NCBI RefSeq assembly: GCF_014252035.1
Contig: NZ_CP059207.1
Coordinates: 557,527-621,526 of the forward strand
Source of the DNA: Blattabacterium cuenoti
GTDB taxonomy: Bacteria > Bacteroidota > Bacteroidia > Flavobacteriales > Blattabacteriaceae
Direction of reading: 5' to 3'
Length of the DNA stretch: 64,000 nt
Positions 46,393 to 54,175 of this stretch are shown here, piece after piece (within the stretch, counting starts at the first letter, position 1; each line of letters starts with the position of its first letter). The notes under the pieces were generated by a model. It was not told where the DNA came from and did no database searches. It worked only from the letters and a program-made list of their open reading frames with translations. Both the position numbers and the translations under genes were made by a program.

Positions 46393-46956
46393 TTATCTTA
46401 TTCTTTCTATATAAGATTCATTTTCTGTATTAATTTTTAATAGATCTCCTATATTAATAAAAGAAGGAACCAATAGTTTAGTTCCTGTTTCTAAAATAGC
46501 AATTTTATTTGTATTATTAATAGTATCTCCTTTTTTCATATTTTCTGTAAATTTAACTTTAAGAATGACAGTAGTAGGCATTTTTAAAAATAAAAAATCT
46601 TTTTTTTCATTATCTATTATGTGAAAAAAAAGACAAACTTTCGTGCCTTCTTTTAGAAATTTAATATTTTTTATCAATTTTTTTTCTATTTGTATTTGAT
46701 CATAGGTATGATCATTCATAAAATAGAAAAAAAATTTATCTTTATATAAATACTTATAAAAATATGAATTTATTTTAGCTATTTTTAGTTGATGCTTCGA
46801 TGAAAAATTATATTCCAATATATTTTCTGTAATAACATTTTTTAATTTAGTTCTTATGAATGGATATCCTTTTCCTGGTTTAACATGAAGAAAATCTATT
46901 ACTTTATAAATATTTCCATTACATTGTATATAAATTCCTTTTTTAATATTGTTCAT
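46393..46956 (-). CDS. efp: Elongation factor P
   Basis: Relieves ribosome stalling at polyproline. The protein is 187 aa, normal length, but quite diverged in the middle. The N-terminal KOW domain has DFLHVKPGKGYPFIRTK with the tip Lys K29; the C-terminal OB domain ends in GTKLLVPSFINIGDLLKINTE. No modification enzyme is visible in this window. Its start overlaps the end of lpxC/fabZ by 14 bases. Confidence 0.92.
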   Translation of the reverse strand: MNNIKKGIYIQCNGNIYKVIDFLHVKPGKGYPFIRTKLKNVITENILEYNFSSKHQLKIAKINSYFYKYLYKDKFFFYFMNDHTYDQIQIEKKLIKNIKFLKEGTKVCLFFHIIDNEKKDFLFLKMPTTVILKVKFTENMKKGDTINNTNKIAILETGTKLLVPSFINIGDLLKINTENESYIERIR

Positions 46957-48286
46957 TTTTTTTAACTTTTACTATTTTTGCTATAACTTCTGCTTCAACT
47001 ACAAGTTTTTTATTAACAAAACCTTTTCCTTTCATATGAACAATGCCTCTTTTTAAGGAATTTAACAAATGAACTTGAAAAATAATAATATCACCAGGAA
47101 CTATTTTATGTTTAAATTTAACATTATCTATTTTAATAAAATATGTAGAATATAATTCTGGATTTTTAAATTTATTTAAAATAAGAATACCTCCAACTTG
47201 TGCTATAGCTTCTATTTGTAAAACTCCTGGCATTATCGGTTCATTAGGGAAATGACCTATAAAAAAAGATTCATTCATTGTAACATTTTTTACTCCTATT
47301 ATATAATCGTTTTTTAAATCTATAATTTTATCTACTAATAAAAATGGAGGTTTATGTGGTAAAATATTCATAATATTCTTTATATCAAAAATAGGTTTTT
47401 TTTCTATGTTAAATTCAGGTATATACTTTATCTCATTTACTTTATTAATTTGATTTTTTAAATTATTTAATAATTGTAAAAAAATATAATTATCCGGATT
47501 ATAAAAAATAAATTTTCCTTTTAATCTTAATCCTATTAATGATAGAAAACCTATAAAATCTAACAATAGACATTTAGCTATATCATTTTTTTCATTAGAA
47601 AAAATAGAAATAAAAGAAGACCTCATATTGTTTTTTATAATTTTTATTTTATTTTCTTTTTTCGATAAATAATCGATTCTTTTTATTACCGTTTTTTCTT
47701 TGAAATAGAAACAAAAATTACTTTTATTTTTTATTTTCTTTCCAAATCGATTCAAATATTTTGAAATAACATCCTGCACAAATAACTCTGAATCAGTAAT
47801 AATCATTATTTCAAAATCATTACAAGGTAATGCAATAATCTCTCCTCCTGTTTTTTTATTCTCGTAATCAATTATTTCTTTTATAGAATAATACTTCCTT
47901 TTTGCATTTTGTTCTATAATACCTGCTTTTTCAATAACATCTACAAAAAATTTATAAGAATAATCCTCTATTATAGGTGGTTCTATATTATCTAACTCAA
48001 TAATTACATTATCCAAATCCATACCTGTGAGAGCAGATAATACATGTTCAATTGCATATATTTTTAAACCATTTTTCTCTAAAATAATTCCTTTATCTAT
48101 TTTTTCTTTCAATAAAAAAGAAAAATCTGCTTTTATACAATTTTTTCTTCCTATATCTGTTCTAATGAAAATAAAACCTGTATTTTCTGGAGCTGGTTTA
48201 AATGTTATTGTTATTTTCTTTTTAGTTTTTGTTCCAAATCCTTGTATCGAAATTTTTTCTGCAATAGTTTTTTGCTTTTCAAGCAT
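46943..48286 (-). CDS. lpxC/fabZ: LpxC-FabZ fusion with an eroded LpxC domain and intact FabZ
   Basis: Bacteroidota fuse UDP-3-O-acyl-GlcNAc deacetylase (LpxC, lipid A) to 3-hydroxyacyl-ACP dehydratase (FabZ). The protein is 447 aa. The LpxC part (about 1-300) keeps EH at 80-81 (E. coli E78/H79) and D243 (D242). It reads KCLLLDFIGF where the family has RHK(x)LDxIGD, so zinc ligand H238 is Cys239 and D246 is Phe247; NPDN replaces the GH of H265, GTKTK replaces GLHTG, and roughly 20 residues are missing in the middle. The FabZ part keeps PHKPPFLLVDK, H345 in GHFPNEP and E359 in GVLQIEAIAQ. So FabZ looks active and LpxC dead or severely altered. Confidence 0.92.
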   Translation of the reverse strand: MLEKQKTIAEKISIQGFGTKTKKKITITFKPAPENTGFIFIRTDIGRKNCIKADFSFLLKEKIDKGIILEKNGLKIYAIEHVLSALTGMDLDNVIIELDNIEPPIIEDYSYKFFVDVIEKAGIIEQNAKRKYYSIKEIIDYENKKTGGEIIALPCNDFEIMIITDSELFVQDVISKYLNRFGKKIKNKSNFCFYFKEKTVIKRIDYLSKKENKIKIIKNNMRSSFISIFSNEKNDIAKCLLLDFIGFLSLIGLRLKGKFIFYNPDNYIFLQLLNNLKNQINKVNEIKYIPEFNIEKKPIFDIKNIMNILPHKPPFLLVDKIIDLKNDYIIGVKNVTMNESFFIGHFPNEPIMPGVLQIEAIAQVGGILILNKFKNPELYSTYFIKIDNVKFKHKIVPGDIIIFQVHLLNSLKRGIVHMKGKGFVNKKLVVEAEVIAKIVKVKKNEQY

Positions 48287-48391
48287 AATATATTTTTATT
48301 TTATTTTTTTTACGAAAAACAGAATGTTTTATTCAAAATAAGTAGATTAATTCATAAAAAAATATAAAAACTTTATGTAATTTATTATAAT

Positions 48392-48487
48392 ATGATAAGA
48401 CGTATCATTTTTTTTTTAACAGGATTTATTATTGGTATTTTAATATTATTTTTTATTTACCAAAAAATTTATATTTTAAAAATATAA
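48392..48487 (+). CDS. Small single-helix membrane peptide, hypothetical
   Basis: A 31-codon ORF starting ATG ATA AGA CGT: two Arg then a hydrophobic helix with GFIIG, then YQK. The composition is that of a membrane anchor with a positive cytoplasmic start. The RR...F.xxG..IG pattern recalls the N-terminal anchor of flavobacterial DUF4258 proteins, so it may be a remnant of one. A run of ten T's (48408-48417) lies within it. It is upstream of rpmH. It could equally be chance. Confidence 0.35.
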   Translation: MIRRIIFFLTGFIIGILILFFIYQKIYILKI

Positions 48488-48564
48488 AACTAAAAATATG
48501 ATATATTATAACAACAAAAATAATTATTAATTATATTATATTAATTGTTCAATTTTTATGAAAT

Positions 48565-48714
48565 ATGAAAAGAACCTATCAACCTTCTAAAAGAAAAAAA
48601 GTAAACATCCATGGATTTATGAAACGAATGAATACAAAAAAAGGACGTATGATTATCTCTAGAAGGAGAAAAAAAGGTAGAAAAAGATTATCTGTTTACA
48701 ACTATAAAAAATAA
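48565..48714 (+). CDS. rpmH: 50S ribosomal protein L34
   Basis: A 49-aa, very basic protein starting [12 protein letters not shown] and containing [14 protein letters not shown] followed by [12 protein letters not shown], the standard L34 pattern. In many bacteria rpmH neighbours rnpA, yidD and yidC, but here it lies alone after a small membrane ORF and convergent, with a 4-base gap, to the M14 peptidase gene. Confidence 0.97.
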   Translation: MKRTYQPSKRKKVNIHGFMKRMNTKKGRMIISRRRKKGRKRLSVYNYKK

Positions 48715-48718
48715 TGAA

Positions 48719-49894
48719 TTAGTAAATATGAAAATCTAAATGCTCTACATCTCCAATTTCTGGAATTTCTTTTCCTACTCCATGAAATTTTTTACCAGTG
48801 CTCATTAAGTTTTCATATGCAAAATGAAATGATAAATCTCCTATATCTACTATTTTTAATATTGAATTAATTTCCTTTTTTTGAAAATCTATTTTTTCAA
48901 TAACATCCATCAAACCTATATCCACTGTAAATATATTCTTATCTTTATGAATTTGAACTTTTCTATATATTTTATATAAAATATTTTCTTTACTCTCTGG
49001 AATAGTAAAATAATATTTATAATTTTCCATAATATATTTATCTTTAATAGAATAAACTAATCCAGAAATAATAGATAAAGTATTATATTTTCTAATTATT
49101 TCTTTATGAAAGTCTTTTGGGACATTTCCAGCTTCTATAAGAATACAAGGATACCCTAACTTCTGCAAGTTATCTCCAGTAGCAGTAGGGTATATAATAT
49201 CAGAAAATCTACTGATAGATCCAACGTTTGGTAAAATTTTATTAATTTCTTTTGCCATACAGTAAATAATTCCCATCGATATTTTTCTACTATTAGAAAT
49301 TTTTTCTGTTCTAGAAGAGTTGTTGACAGATGGAGAAAGAAAAGATAAAATAGCAGGATTCAAAAATGAGTCACTTACATTATAAATGATTCTTTGATCA
49401 TGTAAATTGAATAAAATATCCGGTTGATATTTTTCAATTTCGTTCAATAATATTTTTATTTCTGGAGATTGTAAAGAAATAACATCTCTATTTAAATCAA
49501 TATTTATAGCGTTTCTTCTTTGAAATTTTTCTGCTCCATCTGGATTTAACATTGGAATAAATGAAATAGTTAAATTTTTTTTTAAAAATTTAACTATTTC
49601 ATTATTTTCTTCTTTTGAAAAAAAATGAAGTAAATCAAATATAGATTTAGTACCTGTTGTTTCATTCCCATGCATTTGAGACCAAATAAGAATTTTTTTA
49701 TTTCCATAACCCCACTTAATTCTAAAAATTTTTCTTTTTTCAACAGAAAAACCTATTTGAGAATACATATTCTCATAATTATTTAGTAATTCTAATAAAT
49801 CATTATAGCTAAAAATTTTATAAAAACTGATTTTATCATCTTTAAAAAAAGAATCATAATCACGAAATAAAGATCTTATATCAAAAAAAAACAT
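48719..49894 (-). CDS. M14-family zinc carboxypeptidase-like protein
   Basis: A 391-aa protein with the M14 zinc site: H75 and E78 in SQMHGNETTGT, a third ligand His in LFNLHDQRII, the substrate Arg/Asn region MLNPDGAEKFQRRNAINID with DLNRD, and a candidate catalytic Glu in ILIEAGN. This resembles flavobacterial M14 peptidases, possibly acting on peptidoglycan peptides or small peptides. No signal peptide is seen, so a cytoplasmic site is likely. A perfect 20-bp hairpin (49560-49603) lies inside the gene. Confidence 0.88.
   Translation of the reverse strand: MFFFDIRSLFRDYDSFFKDDKISFYKIFSYNDLLELLNNYENMYSQIGFSVEKRKIFRIKWGYGNKKILIWSQMHGNETTGTKSIFDLLHFFSKEENNEIVKFLKKNLTISFIPMLNPDGAEKFQRRNAINIDLNRDVISLQSPEIKILLNEIEKYQPDILFNLHDQRIIYNVSDSFLNPAILSFLSPSVNNSSRTEKISNSRKISMGIIYCMAKEINKILPNVGSISRFSDIIYPTATGDNLQKLGYPCILIEAGNVPKDFHKEIIRKYNTLSIISGLVYSIKDKYIMENYKYYFTIPESKENILYKIYRKVQIHKDKNIFTVDIGLMDVIEKIDFQKKEINSILKIVDIGDLSFHFAYENLMSTGKKFHGVGKEIPEIGDVEHLDFHIY
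49560..49603. repeat. Perfect 20-bp hairpin inside the M14 peptidase gene
   Basis: Left arm AATGAAATAGTTAAATTTTT (49560-49579), loop TTTT, right arm AAAAATTTAACTATTTCATT (49584-49603), with all 20 pairs matching. It falls in the part coding EIVKFLKKNLTISF. Confidence 0.9.
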
Positions 49895-49951
49895 ATATTA
49901 TAATAAATAAAAATCAACCATTTTGCTTTTGCTAATTTTTATATTTCAAAA

Positions 49952-49971
49952 TATATAAAATTTTTTATATA
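49952..49971. repeat. Short A/T hairpin in the M14-CPBP divergent gap
   Basis: TATATAAAA (49952-49960) and TTTTATATA (49963-49971) pair across a 2-base gap. The 151-base gap also should hold two divergent promoters; no clear TAnnTTTG box was found. Confidence 0.3.
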
Positions 49972-50045
49972 AGAAAGTTTTCATCAAAAATGTATTATGA
50001 ATAAATACATATTACAATATGTAAATAGAAGTTGAATTTTTAGTT

Positions 50046-50852
50046 ATGAAGAATTATTTTAAAATTAATTATATTGAATCTTTTTTAATAATAATAGCAT
50101 TTACTGCTTTAAATTTTTTCAATGTAATTTTTAAGAAATTACTGATAATTATCAATTTACCAGATGGTATGGTATTTTCTATATCATATACTATTCCTTT
50201 TGTTTTATTATTCACATTTCTTTCTTATCAATGCCAAAAAAAAAGTATTGTCATAGATTTACCCATGAAACTTTCTCCATGGTACATATATATTATCATA
50301 TTTTTCATGATGTTATCTATGATAATACTCAATGAGTATATTTCTTCTTTAGTTCCAAAAGAAGGTCCAATATTAGGTAATATGTATAAAGAAATTGAAT
50401 TTTTTTTGAAAGAAGAAACTAAAAATCCAATTCCATTTTTTTCTACAACAGTATTACTGGCACCTATATGTGAAGAAGTTTTATTTAGAGGAATAATTTT
50501 AAACGGAATGTTAAAAAATAAAATACATCCAGTAAAAGCTATTTTGTTTTCATCTTTTTTATTTGGATTAACTCACATGAATCCATGGCAATTTGTTGGT
50601 GGACTTTTCGTTGGTAGTTTTATAGGATTTATATATTTTACAACATCATCTATTATTAACTGTATTTTATTGCATGTTTTCAATAATGCTTTTGCTTTAT
50701 TTGCTATGTTTCTTTTCATGGAAAATGAAAAAATTGTTTCACAAGAAAAAAACATTAATTATTCATGGATAATTTTATTAATATCACTGATTATCATAAC
50801 TATTGGTTCTTTTTTTCTTTTAAGAAAAAAAATGAAAAATCAAAATTTATAG
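50046..50852 (+). CDS. CPBP family intramembrane metalloprotease
   Basis: A 268-aa membrane protein with about seven hydrophobic segments. The CPBP/CAAX motif is APICEEVLFRGIILNGML near residue 139-156 (EExxxR), the second motif FGLTHMNPW (FxxxH) near 175, and the third LLHVFNNAFALF near 215. These give the Glu and His ligands of the family. Substrate unknown; homologues act in protein processing or signalling. Followed 25 bases later by rnz. Confidence 0.9.
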   Translation: MKNYFKINYIESFLIIIAFTALNFFNVIFKKLLIIINLPDGMVFSISYTIPFVLLFTFLSYQCQKKSIVIDLPMKLSPWYIYIIIFFMMLSMIILNEYISSLVPKEGPILGNMYKEIEFFLKEETKNPIPFFSTTVLLAPICEEVLFRGIILNGMLKNKIHPVKAILFSSFLFGLTHMNPWQFVGGLFVGSFIGFIYFTTSSIINCILLHVFNNAFALFAMFLFMENEKIVSQEKNINYSWIILLISLIIITIGSFFLLRKKMKNQNL

Positions 50853-50877
50853 AAGAAATTATTATTAAAAAATAATA

Positions 50878-51795
50878 ATGAAAAAATCTTCACTAACCAT
50901 TTTAGGATGTCATTCTTCAATTCCTACAAAAATATTTCATCCAACATCTCAAATATTAGAAATGAAAGGTCATTATTTTCTTATCGATTGTGGAGAAGGC
51001 ACACAAGTTCAATTAAGAAGAACTAAAATAAAATTTAATAAGATTACAGATATATTTATATCTCATCTACATGGTGACCATTATTTTGGTTTAATAGGTT
51101 TATTATCTACATTTCATTTATTGGGTAGAGAAAAATCTATTCATATTTATGCACCTAAAGGTTTAAAAGAAATTATTGATATTCATTTTAAATGGTCTTA
51201 CACAAAACTTAAATATTATATAAAATATATAGAATTAGGATCCAATAAGTTAGAAAAAATAATGGAAAATGACAATGTAGAAGTTTTTTCTATTCCTCTA
51301 AAACATAGAATATATACAAATGGATTTCTTTTCAAAGAAAAACCTAGTGATAGAAAATTAAATATAGAAGAAATTAAAAAAATACCTGATATACAAATTA
51401 TTCATTATAAAAACCTAAAATTAGGTAAAGATTTTAAAACTAATGATGGAAAAATAATTTATAATAAGCAATTAACATTCAATTCACCTAAAATATTATC
51501 ATATGCTTATTGTTCAGATACTGCATTTCACTTACCTATAATAGAAAGTATAAAATATGTAGATTTATTATACCATGAATCTACTTTCTTAAAAAAAGAA
51601 GAAAATAGAGCTATCAATACCGGTCATTCTACAGCAGATCAAGCTGCTCATATAGCAAAAGAAGCCAAAGTAAAAAAATTATTATTAGGACATTATTCCA
51701 ATAGATTTCCTAATATAAAATCATTTGAAGAAGAAGCAAAAAAAATATTCTTTAATGTAGAAGCTACAGAAGCTCTAAAAAAATATTACTTATAA
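50878..51795 (+). CDS. rnz: Ribonuclease Z
   Basis: Metallo-beta-lactamase-fold endonuclease that trims tRNA 3' ends. The protein is 305 aa with the zinc motif ISHLHGDHYFGL near residues 61-72, PTSQILEMKGHYFLIDCGEG before it, HESTFL and the terminal GHYSNRF with LLLGHYS ligands. Because none of the four tRNA genes here encodes CCA, 3' trimming by this enzyme followed by CCA addition is needed. It overlaps the end of the convergent permease gene by 10 bases. Confidence 0.95.
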   Translation: MKKSSLTILGCHSSIPTKIFHPTSQILEMKGHYFLIDCGEGTQVQLRRTKIKFNKITDIFISHLHGDHYFGLIGLLSTFHLLGREKSIHIYAPKGLKEIIDIHFKWSYTKLKYYIKYIELGSNKLEKIMENDNVEVFSIPLKHRIYTNGFLFKEKPSDRKLNIEEIKKIPDIQIIHYKNLKLGKDFKTNDGKIIYNKQLTFNSPKILSYAYCSDTAFHLPIIESIKYVDLLYHESTFLKKEENRAINTGHSTADQAAHIAKEAKVKKLLLGHYSNRFPNIKSFEEEAKKIFFNVEATEALKKYYL

Positions 51796-53015
51796 TTTTT
51801 TATAAAAATTGTTCTTTCTGAAGAAAGAAAAGATAAAATTATTCCCATTGTTAAAATAGTACATGTTACTAAACATAAATCTCCTAATGTTAATTTTATT
51901 GGAAAAATAACATTTTCTGATATTTTAAATATTTTATATGTTTTTTGTAATATGTATATTACAAAAGATAATAAAATACCAATCAACCAACCAAATATTG
52001 TAATTATCAAACCTGTATATAAAAAAATATTTTTTATTTTAATAGCGCCAAAACTCCATAATAAAAAAATTTGTTTCTTTTTATCTAATTGAAGTATAAA
52101 AATAGCACTATATAAATTAAAACCAATAATTAATGATATCAAGCTAAATAATGAATAAATAAATATTCTTTCTATTTTTAATATTTTATGAAAATATTCC
52201 TCTTGATCTATTCTTGATTTTATATCAAATTTATTTCCCAATTTATTTTTTAAATTTTGTTTAACTTTAGTAATATCATTAGTATGATCAACTTTTATAT
52301 CTATCGTTTGAAAATATTTTTCATTCATAAGATTCTGAATATTATGTATATCACAAAATATATATTTTGAATCATTCATTTTTTCAGAATAGAAAAATCC
52401 TTTTATAAATAGATTTTTCCGTATCAATAAAGGTTTATCATTTTTGTAGAAAAAAAAAAATAATTCCATCATTTGATGATGATTATTTGTTATTTTATTC
52501 CTAATATCATTATTATATAACATTTGTAAATCATGAAATAAGAAAGAAAAAGAATCTAATCCAATATAAACTGGAAAATCATCTATTTTTTGAAAAGAAT
52601 TTATTGTATCTACTTTTTTAAAATTTTTTATAACATTTTCATATTTTGAATCTATTCCTTTTAAATAAAGAAAATATTTTTTATCATTATTATCTATATA
52701 ATTTAACATAATCTTTATCTTTATAGTTTTAGAAAAATTTTCTATTCCTTTTACAGATTTCAATTTTTTTTCTATAATTAAAAAATTATTATCTTTCATT
52801 AATTCTTTTTTCTTGAGACAAGAAATCCTAATATCAGGATAATTTTTATCATAAAAATTTTTGCTTAAGTCTTCTAGTCCAGAAAAAATAAATAAAATTA
52901 TAGATAAAGAAAATGCAGAAATACTGAGAGAAATAATAGATAAAATAACAATTATATTTACAATATTGATTCTTTTTTTAGAAAAAAGATAACGTATAGC
53001 TATTTGAAAATACAT
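51786..53015 (-). CDS. LolC/LolE- or FtsX-type ABC permease
   Basis: A 409-aa membrane protein opening FQIAIRYLFSKKRINIVN then a first membrane helix at about 20-48, a large periplasmic region (about 50-270), and three C-terminal helices near 290-315, 335-360 and 375-397. This layout fits lipoprotein-releasing LolC/E permeases (MacB_PCD plus FtsX domains). In Bacteroidota these serve outer-membrane lipoprotein sorting. The partner ATPase LolD is not in the window. It follows rbfA by 12 bases. Confidence 0.85.
   Translation of the reverse strand: MYFQIAIRYLFSKKRINIVNIIVILSIISLSISAFSLSIILFIFSGLEDLSKNFYDKNYPDIRISCLKKKELMKDNNFLIIEKKLKSVKGIENFSKTIKIKIMLNYIDNNDKKYFLYLKGIDSKYENVIKNFKKVDTINSFQKIDDFPVYIGLDSFSFLFHDLQMLYNNDIRNKITNNHHQMMELFFFFYKNDKPLLIRKNLFIKGFFYSEKMNDSKYIFCDIHNIQNLMNEKYFQTIDIKVDHTNDITKVKQNLKNKLGNKFDIKSRIDQEEYFHKILKIERIFIYSLFSLISLIIGFNLYSAIFILQLDKKKQIFLLWSFGAIKIKNIFLYTGLIITIFGWLIGILLSFVIYILQKTYKIFKISENVIFPIKLTLGDLCLVTCTILTMGIILSFLSSERTIFIKNYK
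51794..51810. terminator. Small bidirectional hairpin at the rnz/permease junction
   Basis: AATTTTT-TAT-AAAAATT lies right across the convergent stops. It is short and A/T only, so it is a weak terminator candidate for either side. Confidence 0.3.
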
Positions 53016-53027
53016 ATTAAATATGTA

Positions 53028-53327
53028 CTAATTATTGTAAATAACACGAAAATCTAATTTTGGCACTTTTTTTACACGATATCTAAGTCTTTTAGAAAGT
53101 AATTTTCTATAAAATCTAGATTTAGATCGAATAAAGTAAATAATTTCTTTGTCTAAGAATGGATAAATATTGATATACACTTTTATTCTATTCATATTAG
53201 AATTAATATTTACTTTCATTAAAGTAACTAAAAAATTTTTTTTTATATAACGAACTTCTTCATTTAGTATTTCTGCTATTTCTATAAATAGAATTGAAGA
53301 TAATTTTTCATTTTTAATTTTTTTCAT
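53028..53327 (-). CDS. rbfA: Ribosome-binding factor A
   Basis: Small KH-fold protein for 30S maturation. The ATG at 53327 gives 99 aa, starting MKKIKNEKLSSILFIEIAEIL; the frame runs on to 53414 but that lies over the tRNA gene. The C-terminal signature LSKRLRYRVKKVPKLDFRVI is typical (R.......P.L.F). Slightly short and A+T-rich. It precedes the permease gene. Confidence 0.85.
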   Translation of the reverse strand: MKKIKNEKLSSILFIEIAEILNEEVRYIKKNFLVTLMKVNINSNMNRIKVYINIYPFLDKEIIYFIRSKSRFYRKLLSKRLRYRVKKVPKLDFRVIYNN

Positions 53328-53406
53328 AAAACTAGAAAAGTTGAAAAAAAAACTATAAAAATTTGTAATGGGAAAAATAATGTTGTAAAATTGTATTATT
53401 TTATTA

Positions 53407-53480
53407 GGTCCCATAGCTCAGTTGGTTAGAGCACCTGACTCATAATCAGGGAGTCGCTGGTTCAAATCCGGCTGGGACCA
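53407..53480 (+). tRNA. tRNA with CAU anticodon: tRNA-Met or tRNA-Ile2 (lysidine)
   Basis: A 74-base cloverleaf: acceptor GGTCCCA with TGGGACC, D arm GCTCAGTTGGTTAGAGC, anticodon arm CCTGA-CTCATAA-TCAGG, T arm GCTGG/CCGGC, discriminator A. The acceptor carries C4 and C5, bases that E. coli TilS requires in tRNA-Ile2, unlike the other CAU tRNA here (35701). So one of the two is probably the lysidine-modified tRNA-Ile; I favour this one. CCA is not encoded. Confidence 0.9.
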
Positions 53481-53500
53481 TTTATTCATGAACATTTTTG

Positions 53501-53574
53501 TAACCGGGGAGGGACTCGAACCCACAACTTACAGTTTAGGAAACTGTTGTTCTATCCTATTGAACTACCCAGTC
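53501..53574 (-). tRNA. tRNA-Arg (CCU)
   Basis: A 74-base cloverleaf on the minus strand: acceptor GACTGGG with CCCGGTT (two wobble pairs), D arm GTTCAATAGGATAGAAC, anticodon stem ACAGT/ACTGT with loop TTCCTAA giving CCT, T loop GGGTTCGAGTCCC, discriminator A. It follows rpmA by 15 bases, so it can be part of the suf-rplU-rpmA transcript. Confidence 0.9.
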
Positions 53575-53589
53575 CATTATTTATTATAT

Positions 53590-53853
53590 CTATTGATTTT
53601 CATTTAAAACAATAGATACTACAGATTTATTATTTTTTGTTTTTTTAAAACAAACATATCCAGATTTTATTGCATATAGAGTATGATCTTTTCCGATGCC
53701 TACATTGATACCAGGATGATATTTAGTTCCACGCTGACGAATTATTATACTTCCAGAACTAGCATATTGATTTCCATATATTTTAACTCCTAATCTTCTT
53801 CCTATTGAATCTCTTCCATTTCTAGAACTACCTGAACCTTTTTTATGAGCCAT
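53590..53853 (-). CDS. rpmA: 50S ribosomal protein L27
   Basis: An 87-aa protein starting [18 protein letters not shown], then [20 protein letters not shown] and [10 protein letters not shown], the standard L27 sequence. The mature N-terminus begins directly with the AHKKG motif that reaches the peptidyl-transferase centre; there is no cleaved extension as in Firmicutes. One base after rplU. Confidence 0.98.
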   Translation of the reverse strand: MAHKKGSGSSRNGRDSIGRRLGVKIYGNQYASSGSIIIRQRGTKYHPGINVGIGKDHTLYAIKSGYVCFKKTKNNKSVVSIVLNENQ

Positions 53854-53854
53854 A

Positions 53855-54175
53855 TTAAATTTTTTTAATGAATGAAATTACTTTTATTTTTGTAAAATAA
53901 GGCCTAAATCCTTTTTTAACTTTATACCCTTTTCTTCTTTTTTTTTTGAAAATAACAATTTTTTTTCCTTTTAAATGTTCTAAAACCTCTATTTCTACAG
54001 TTACATTATTTAAAAATGGGTTTCCTAAAAAAATTTCTTTTTCTCTTACAAATAAAAAAACTTTATCTAATGATATTTTATCTCCTAATTTTTCAGAAAG
54101 TCTAGGAACATAAAAATATTTATTTTCAAAAAGTTTAAATTGTATTCCTTGTATATTAACGATAGCATAATTCAT
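53855..54175 (-). CDS. rplU: 50S ribosomal protein L21
   Basis: A 106-aa protein: [33 protein letters not shown] and [19 protein letters not shown] are L21 landmarks. Its ATG overlaps the sufS TGA (ATGA), so it is translationally coupled to the suf genes, an unusual partner for rplU-rpmA. Confidence 0.96.
   Translation of the reverse strand: MNYAIVNIQGIQFKLFENKYFYVPRLSEKLGDKISLDKVFLFVREKEIFLGNPFLNNVTVEIEVLEHLKGKKIVIFKKKRRKGYKVKKGFRPYFTKIKVISFIKKI

Noticed and set aside
46943..48286. LpxC-FabZ fusion as a novel gene fusion
   Set aside because: The fusion is a known Bacteroidota trait; only the loss of LpxC catalytic residues is reported as a finding.
53328..53414. Upstream extension of rbfA
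   Set aside because: It overlaps the tRNA on the other strand and the extra residues have no RbfA similarity.
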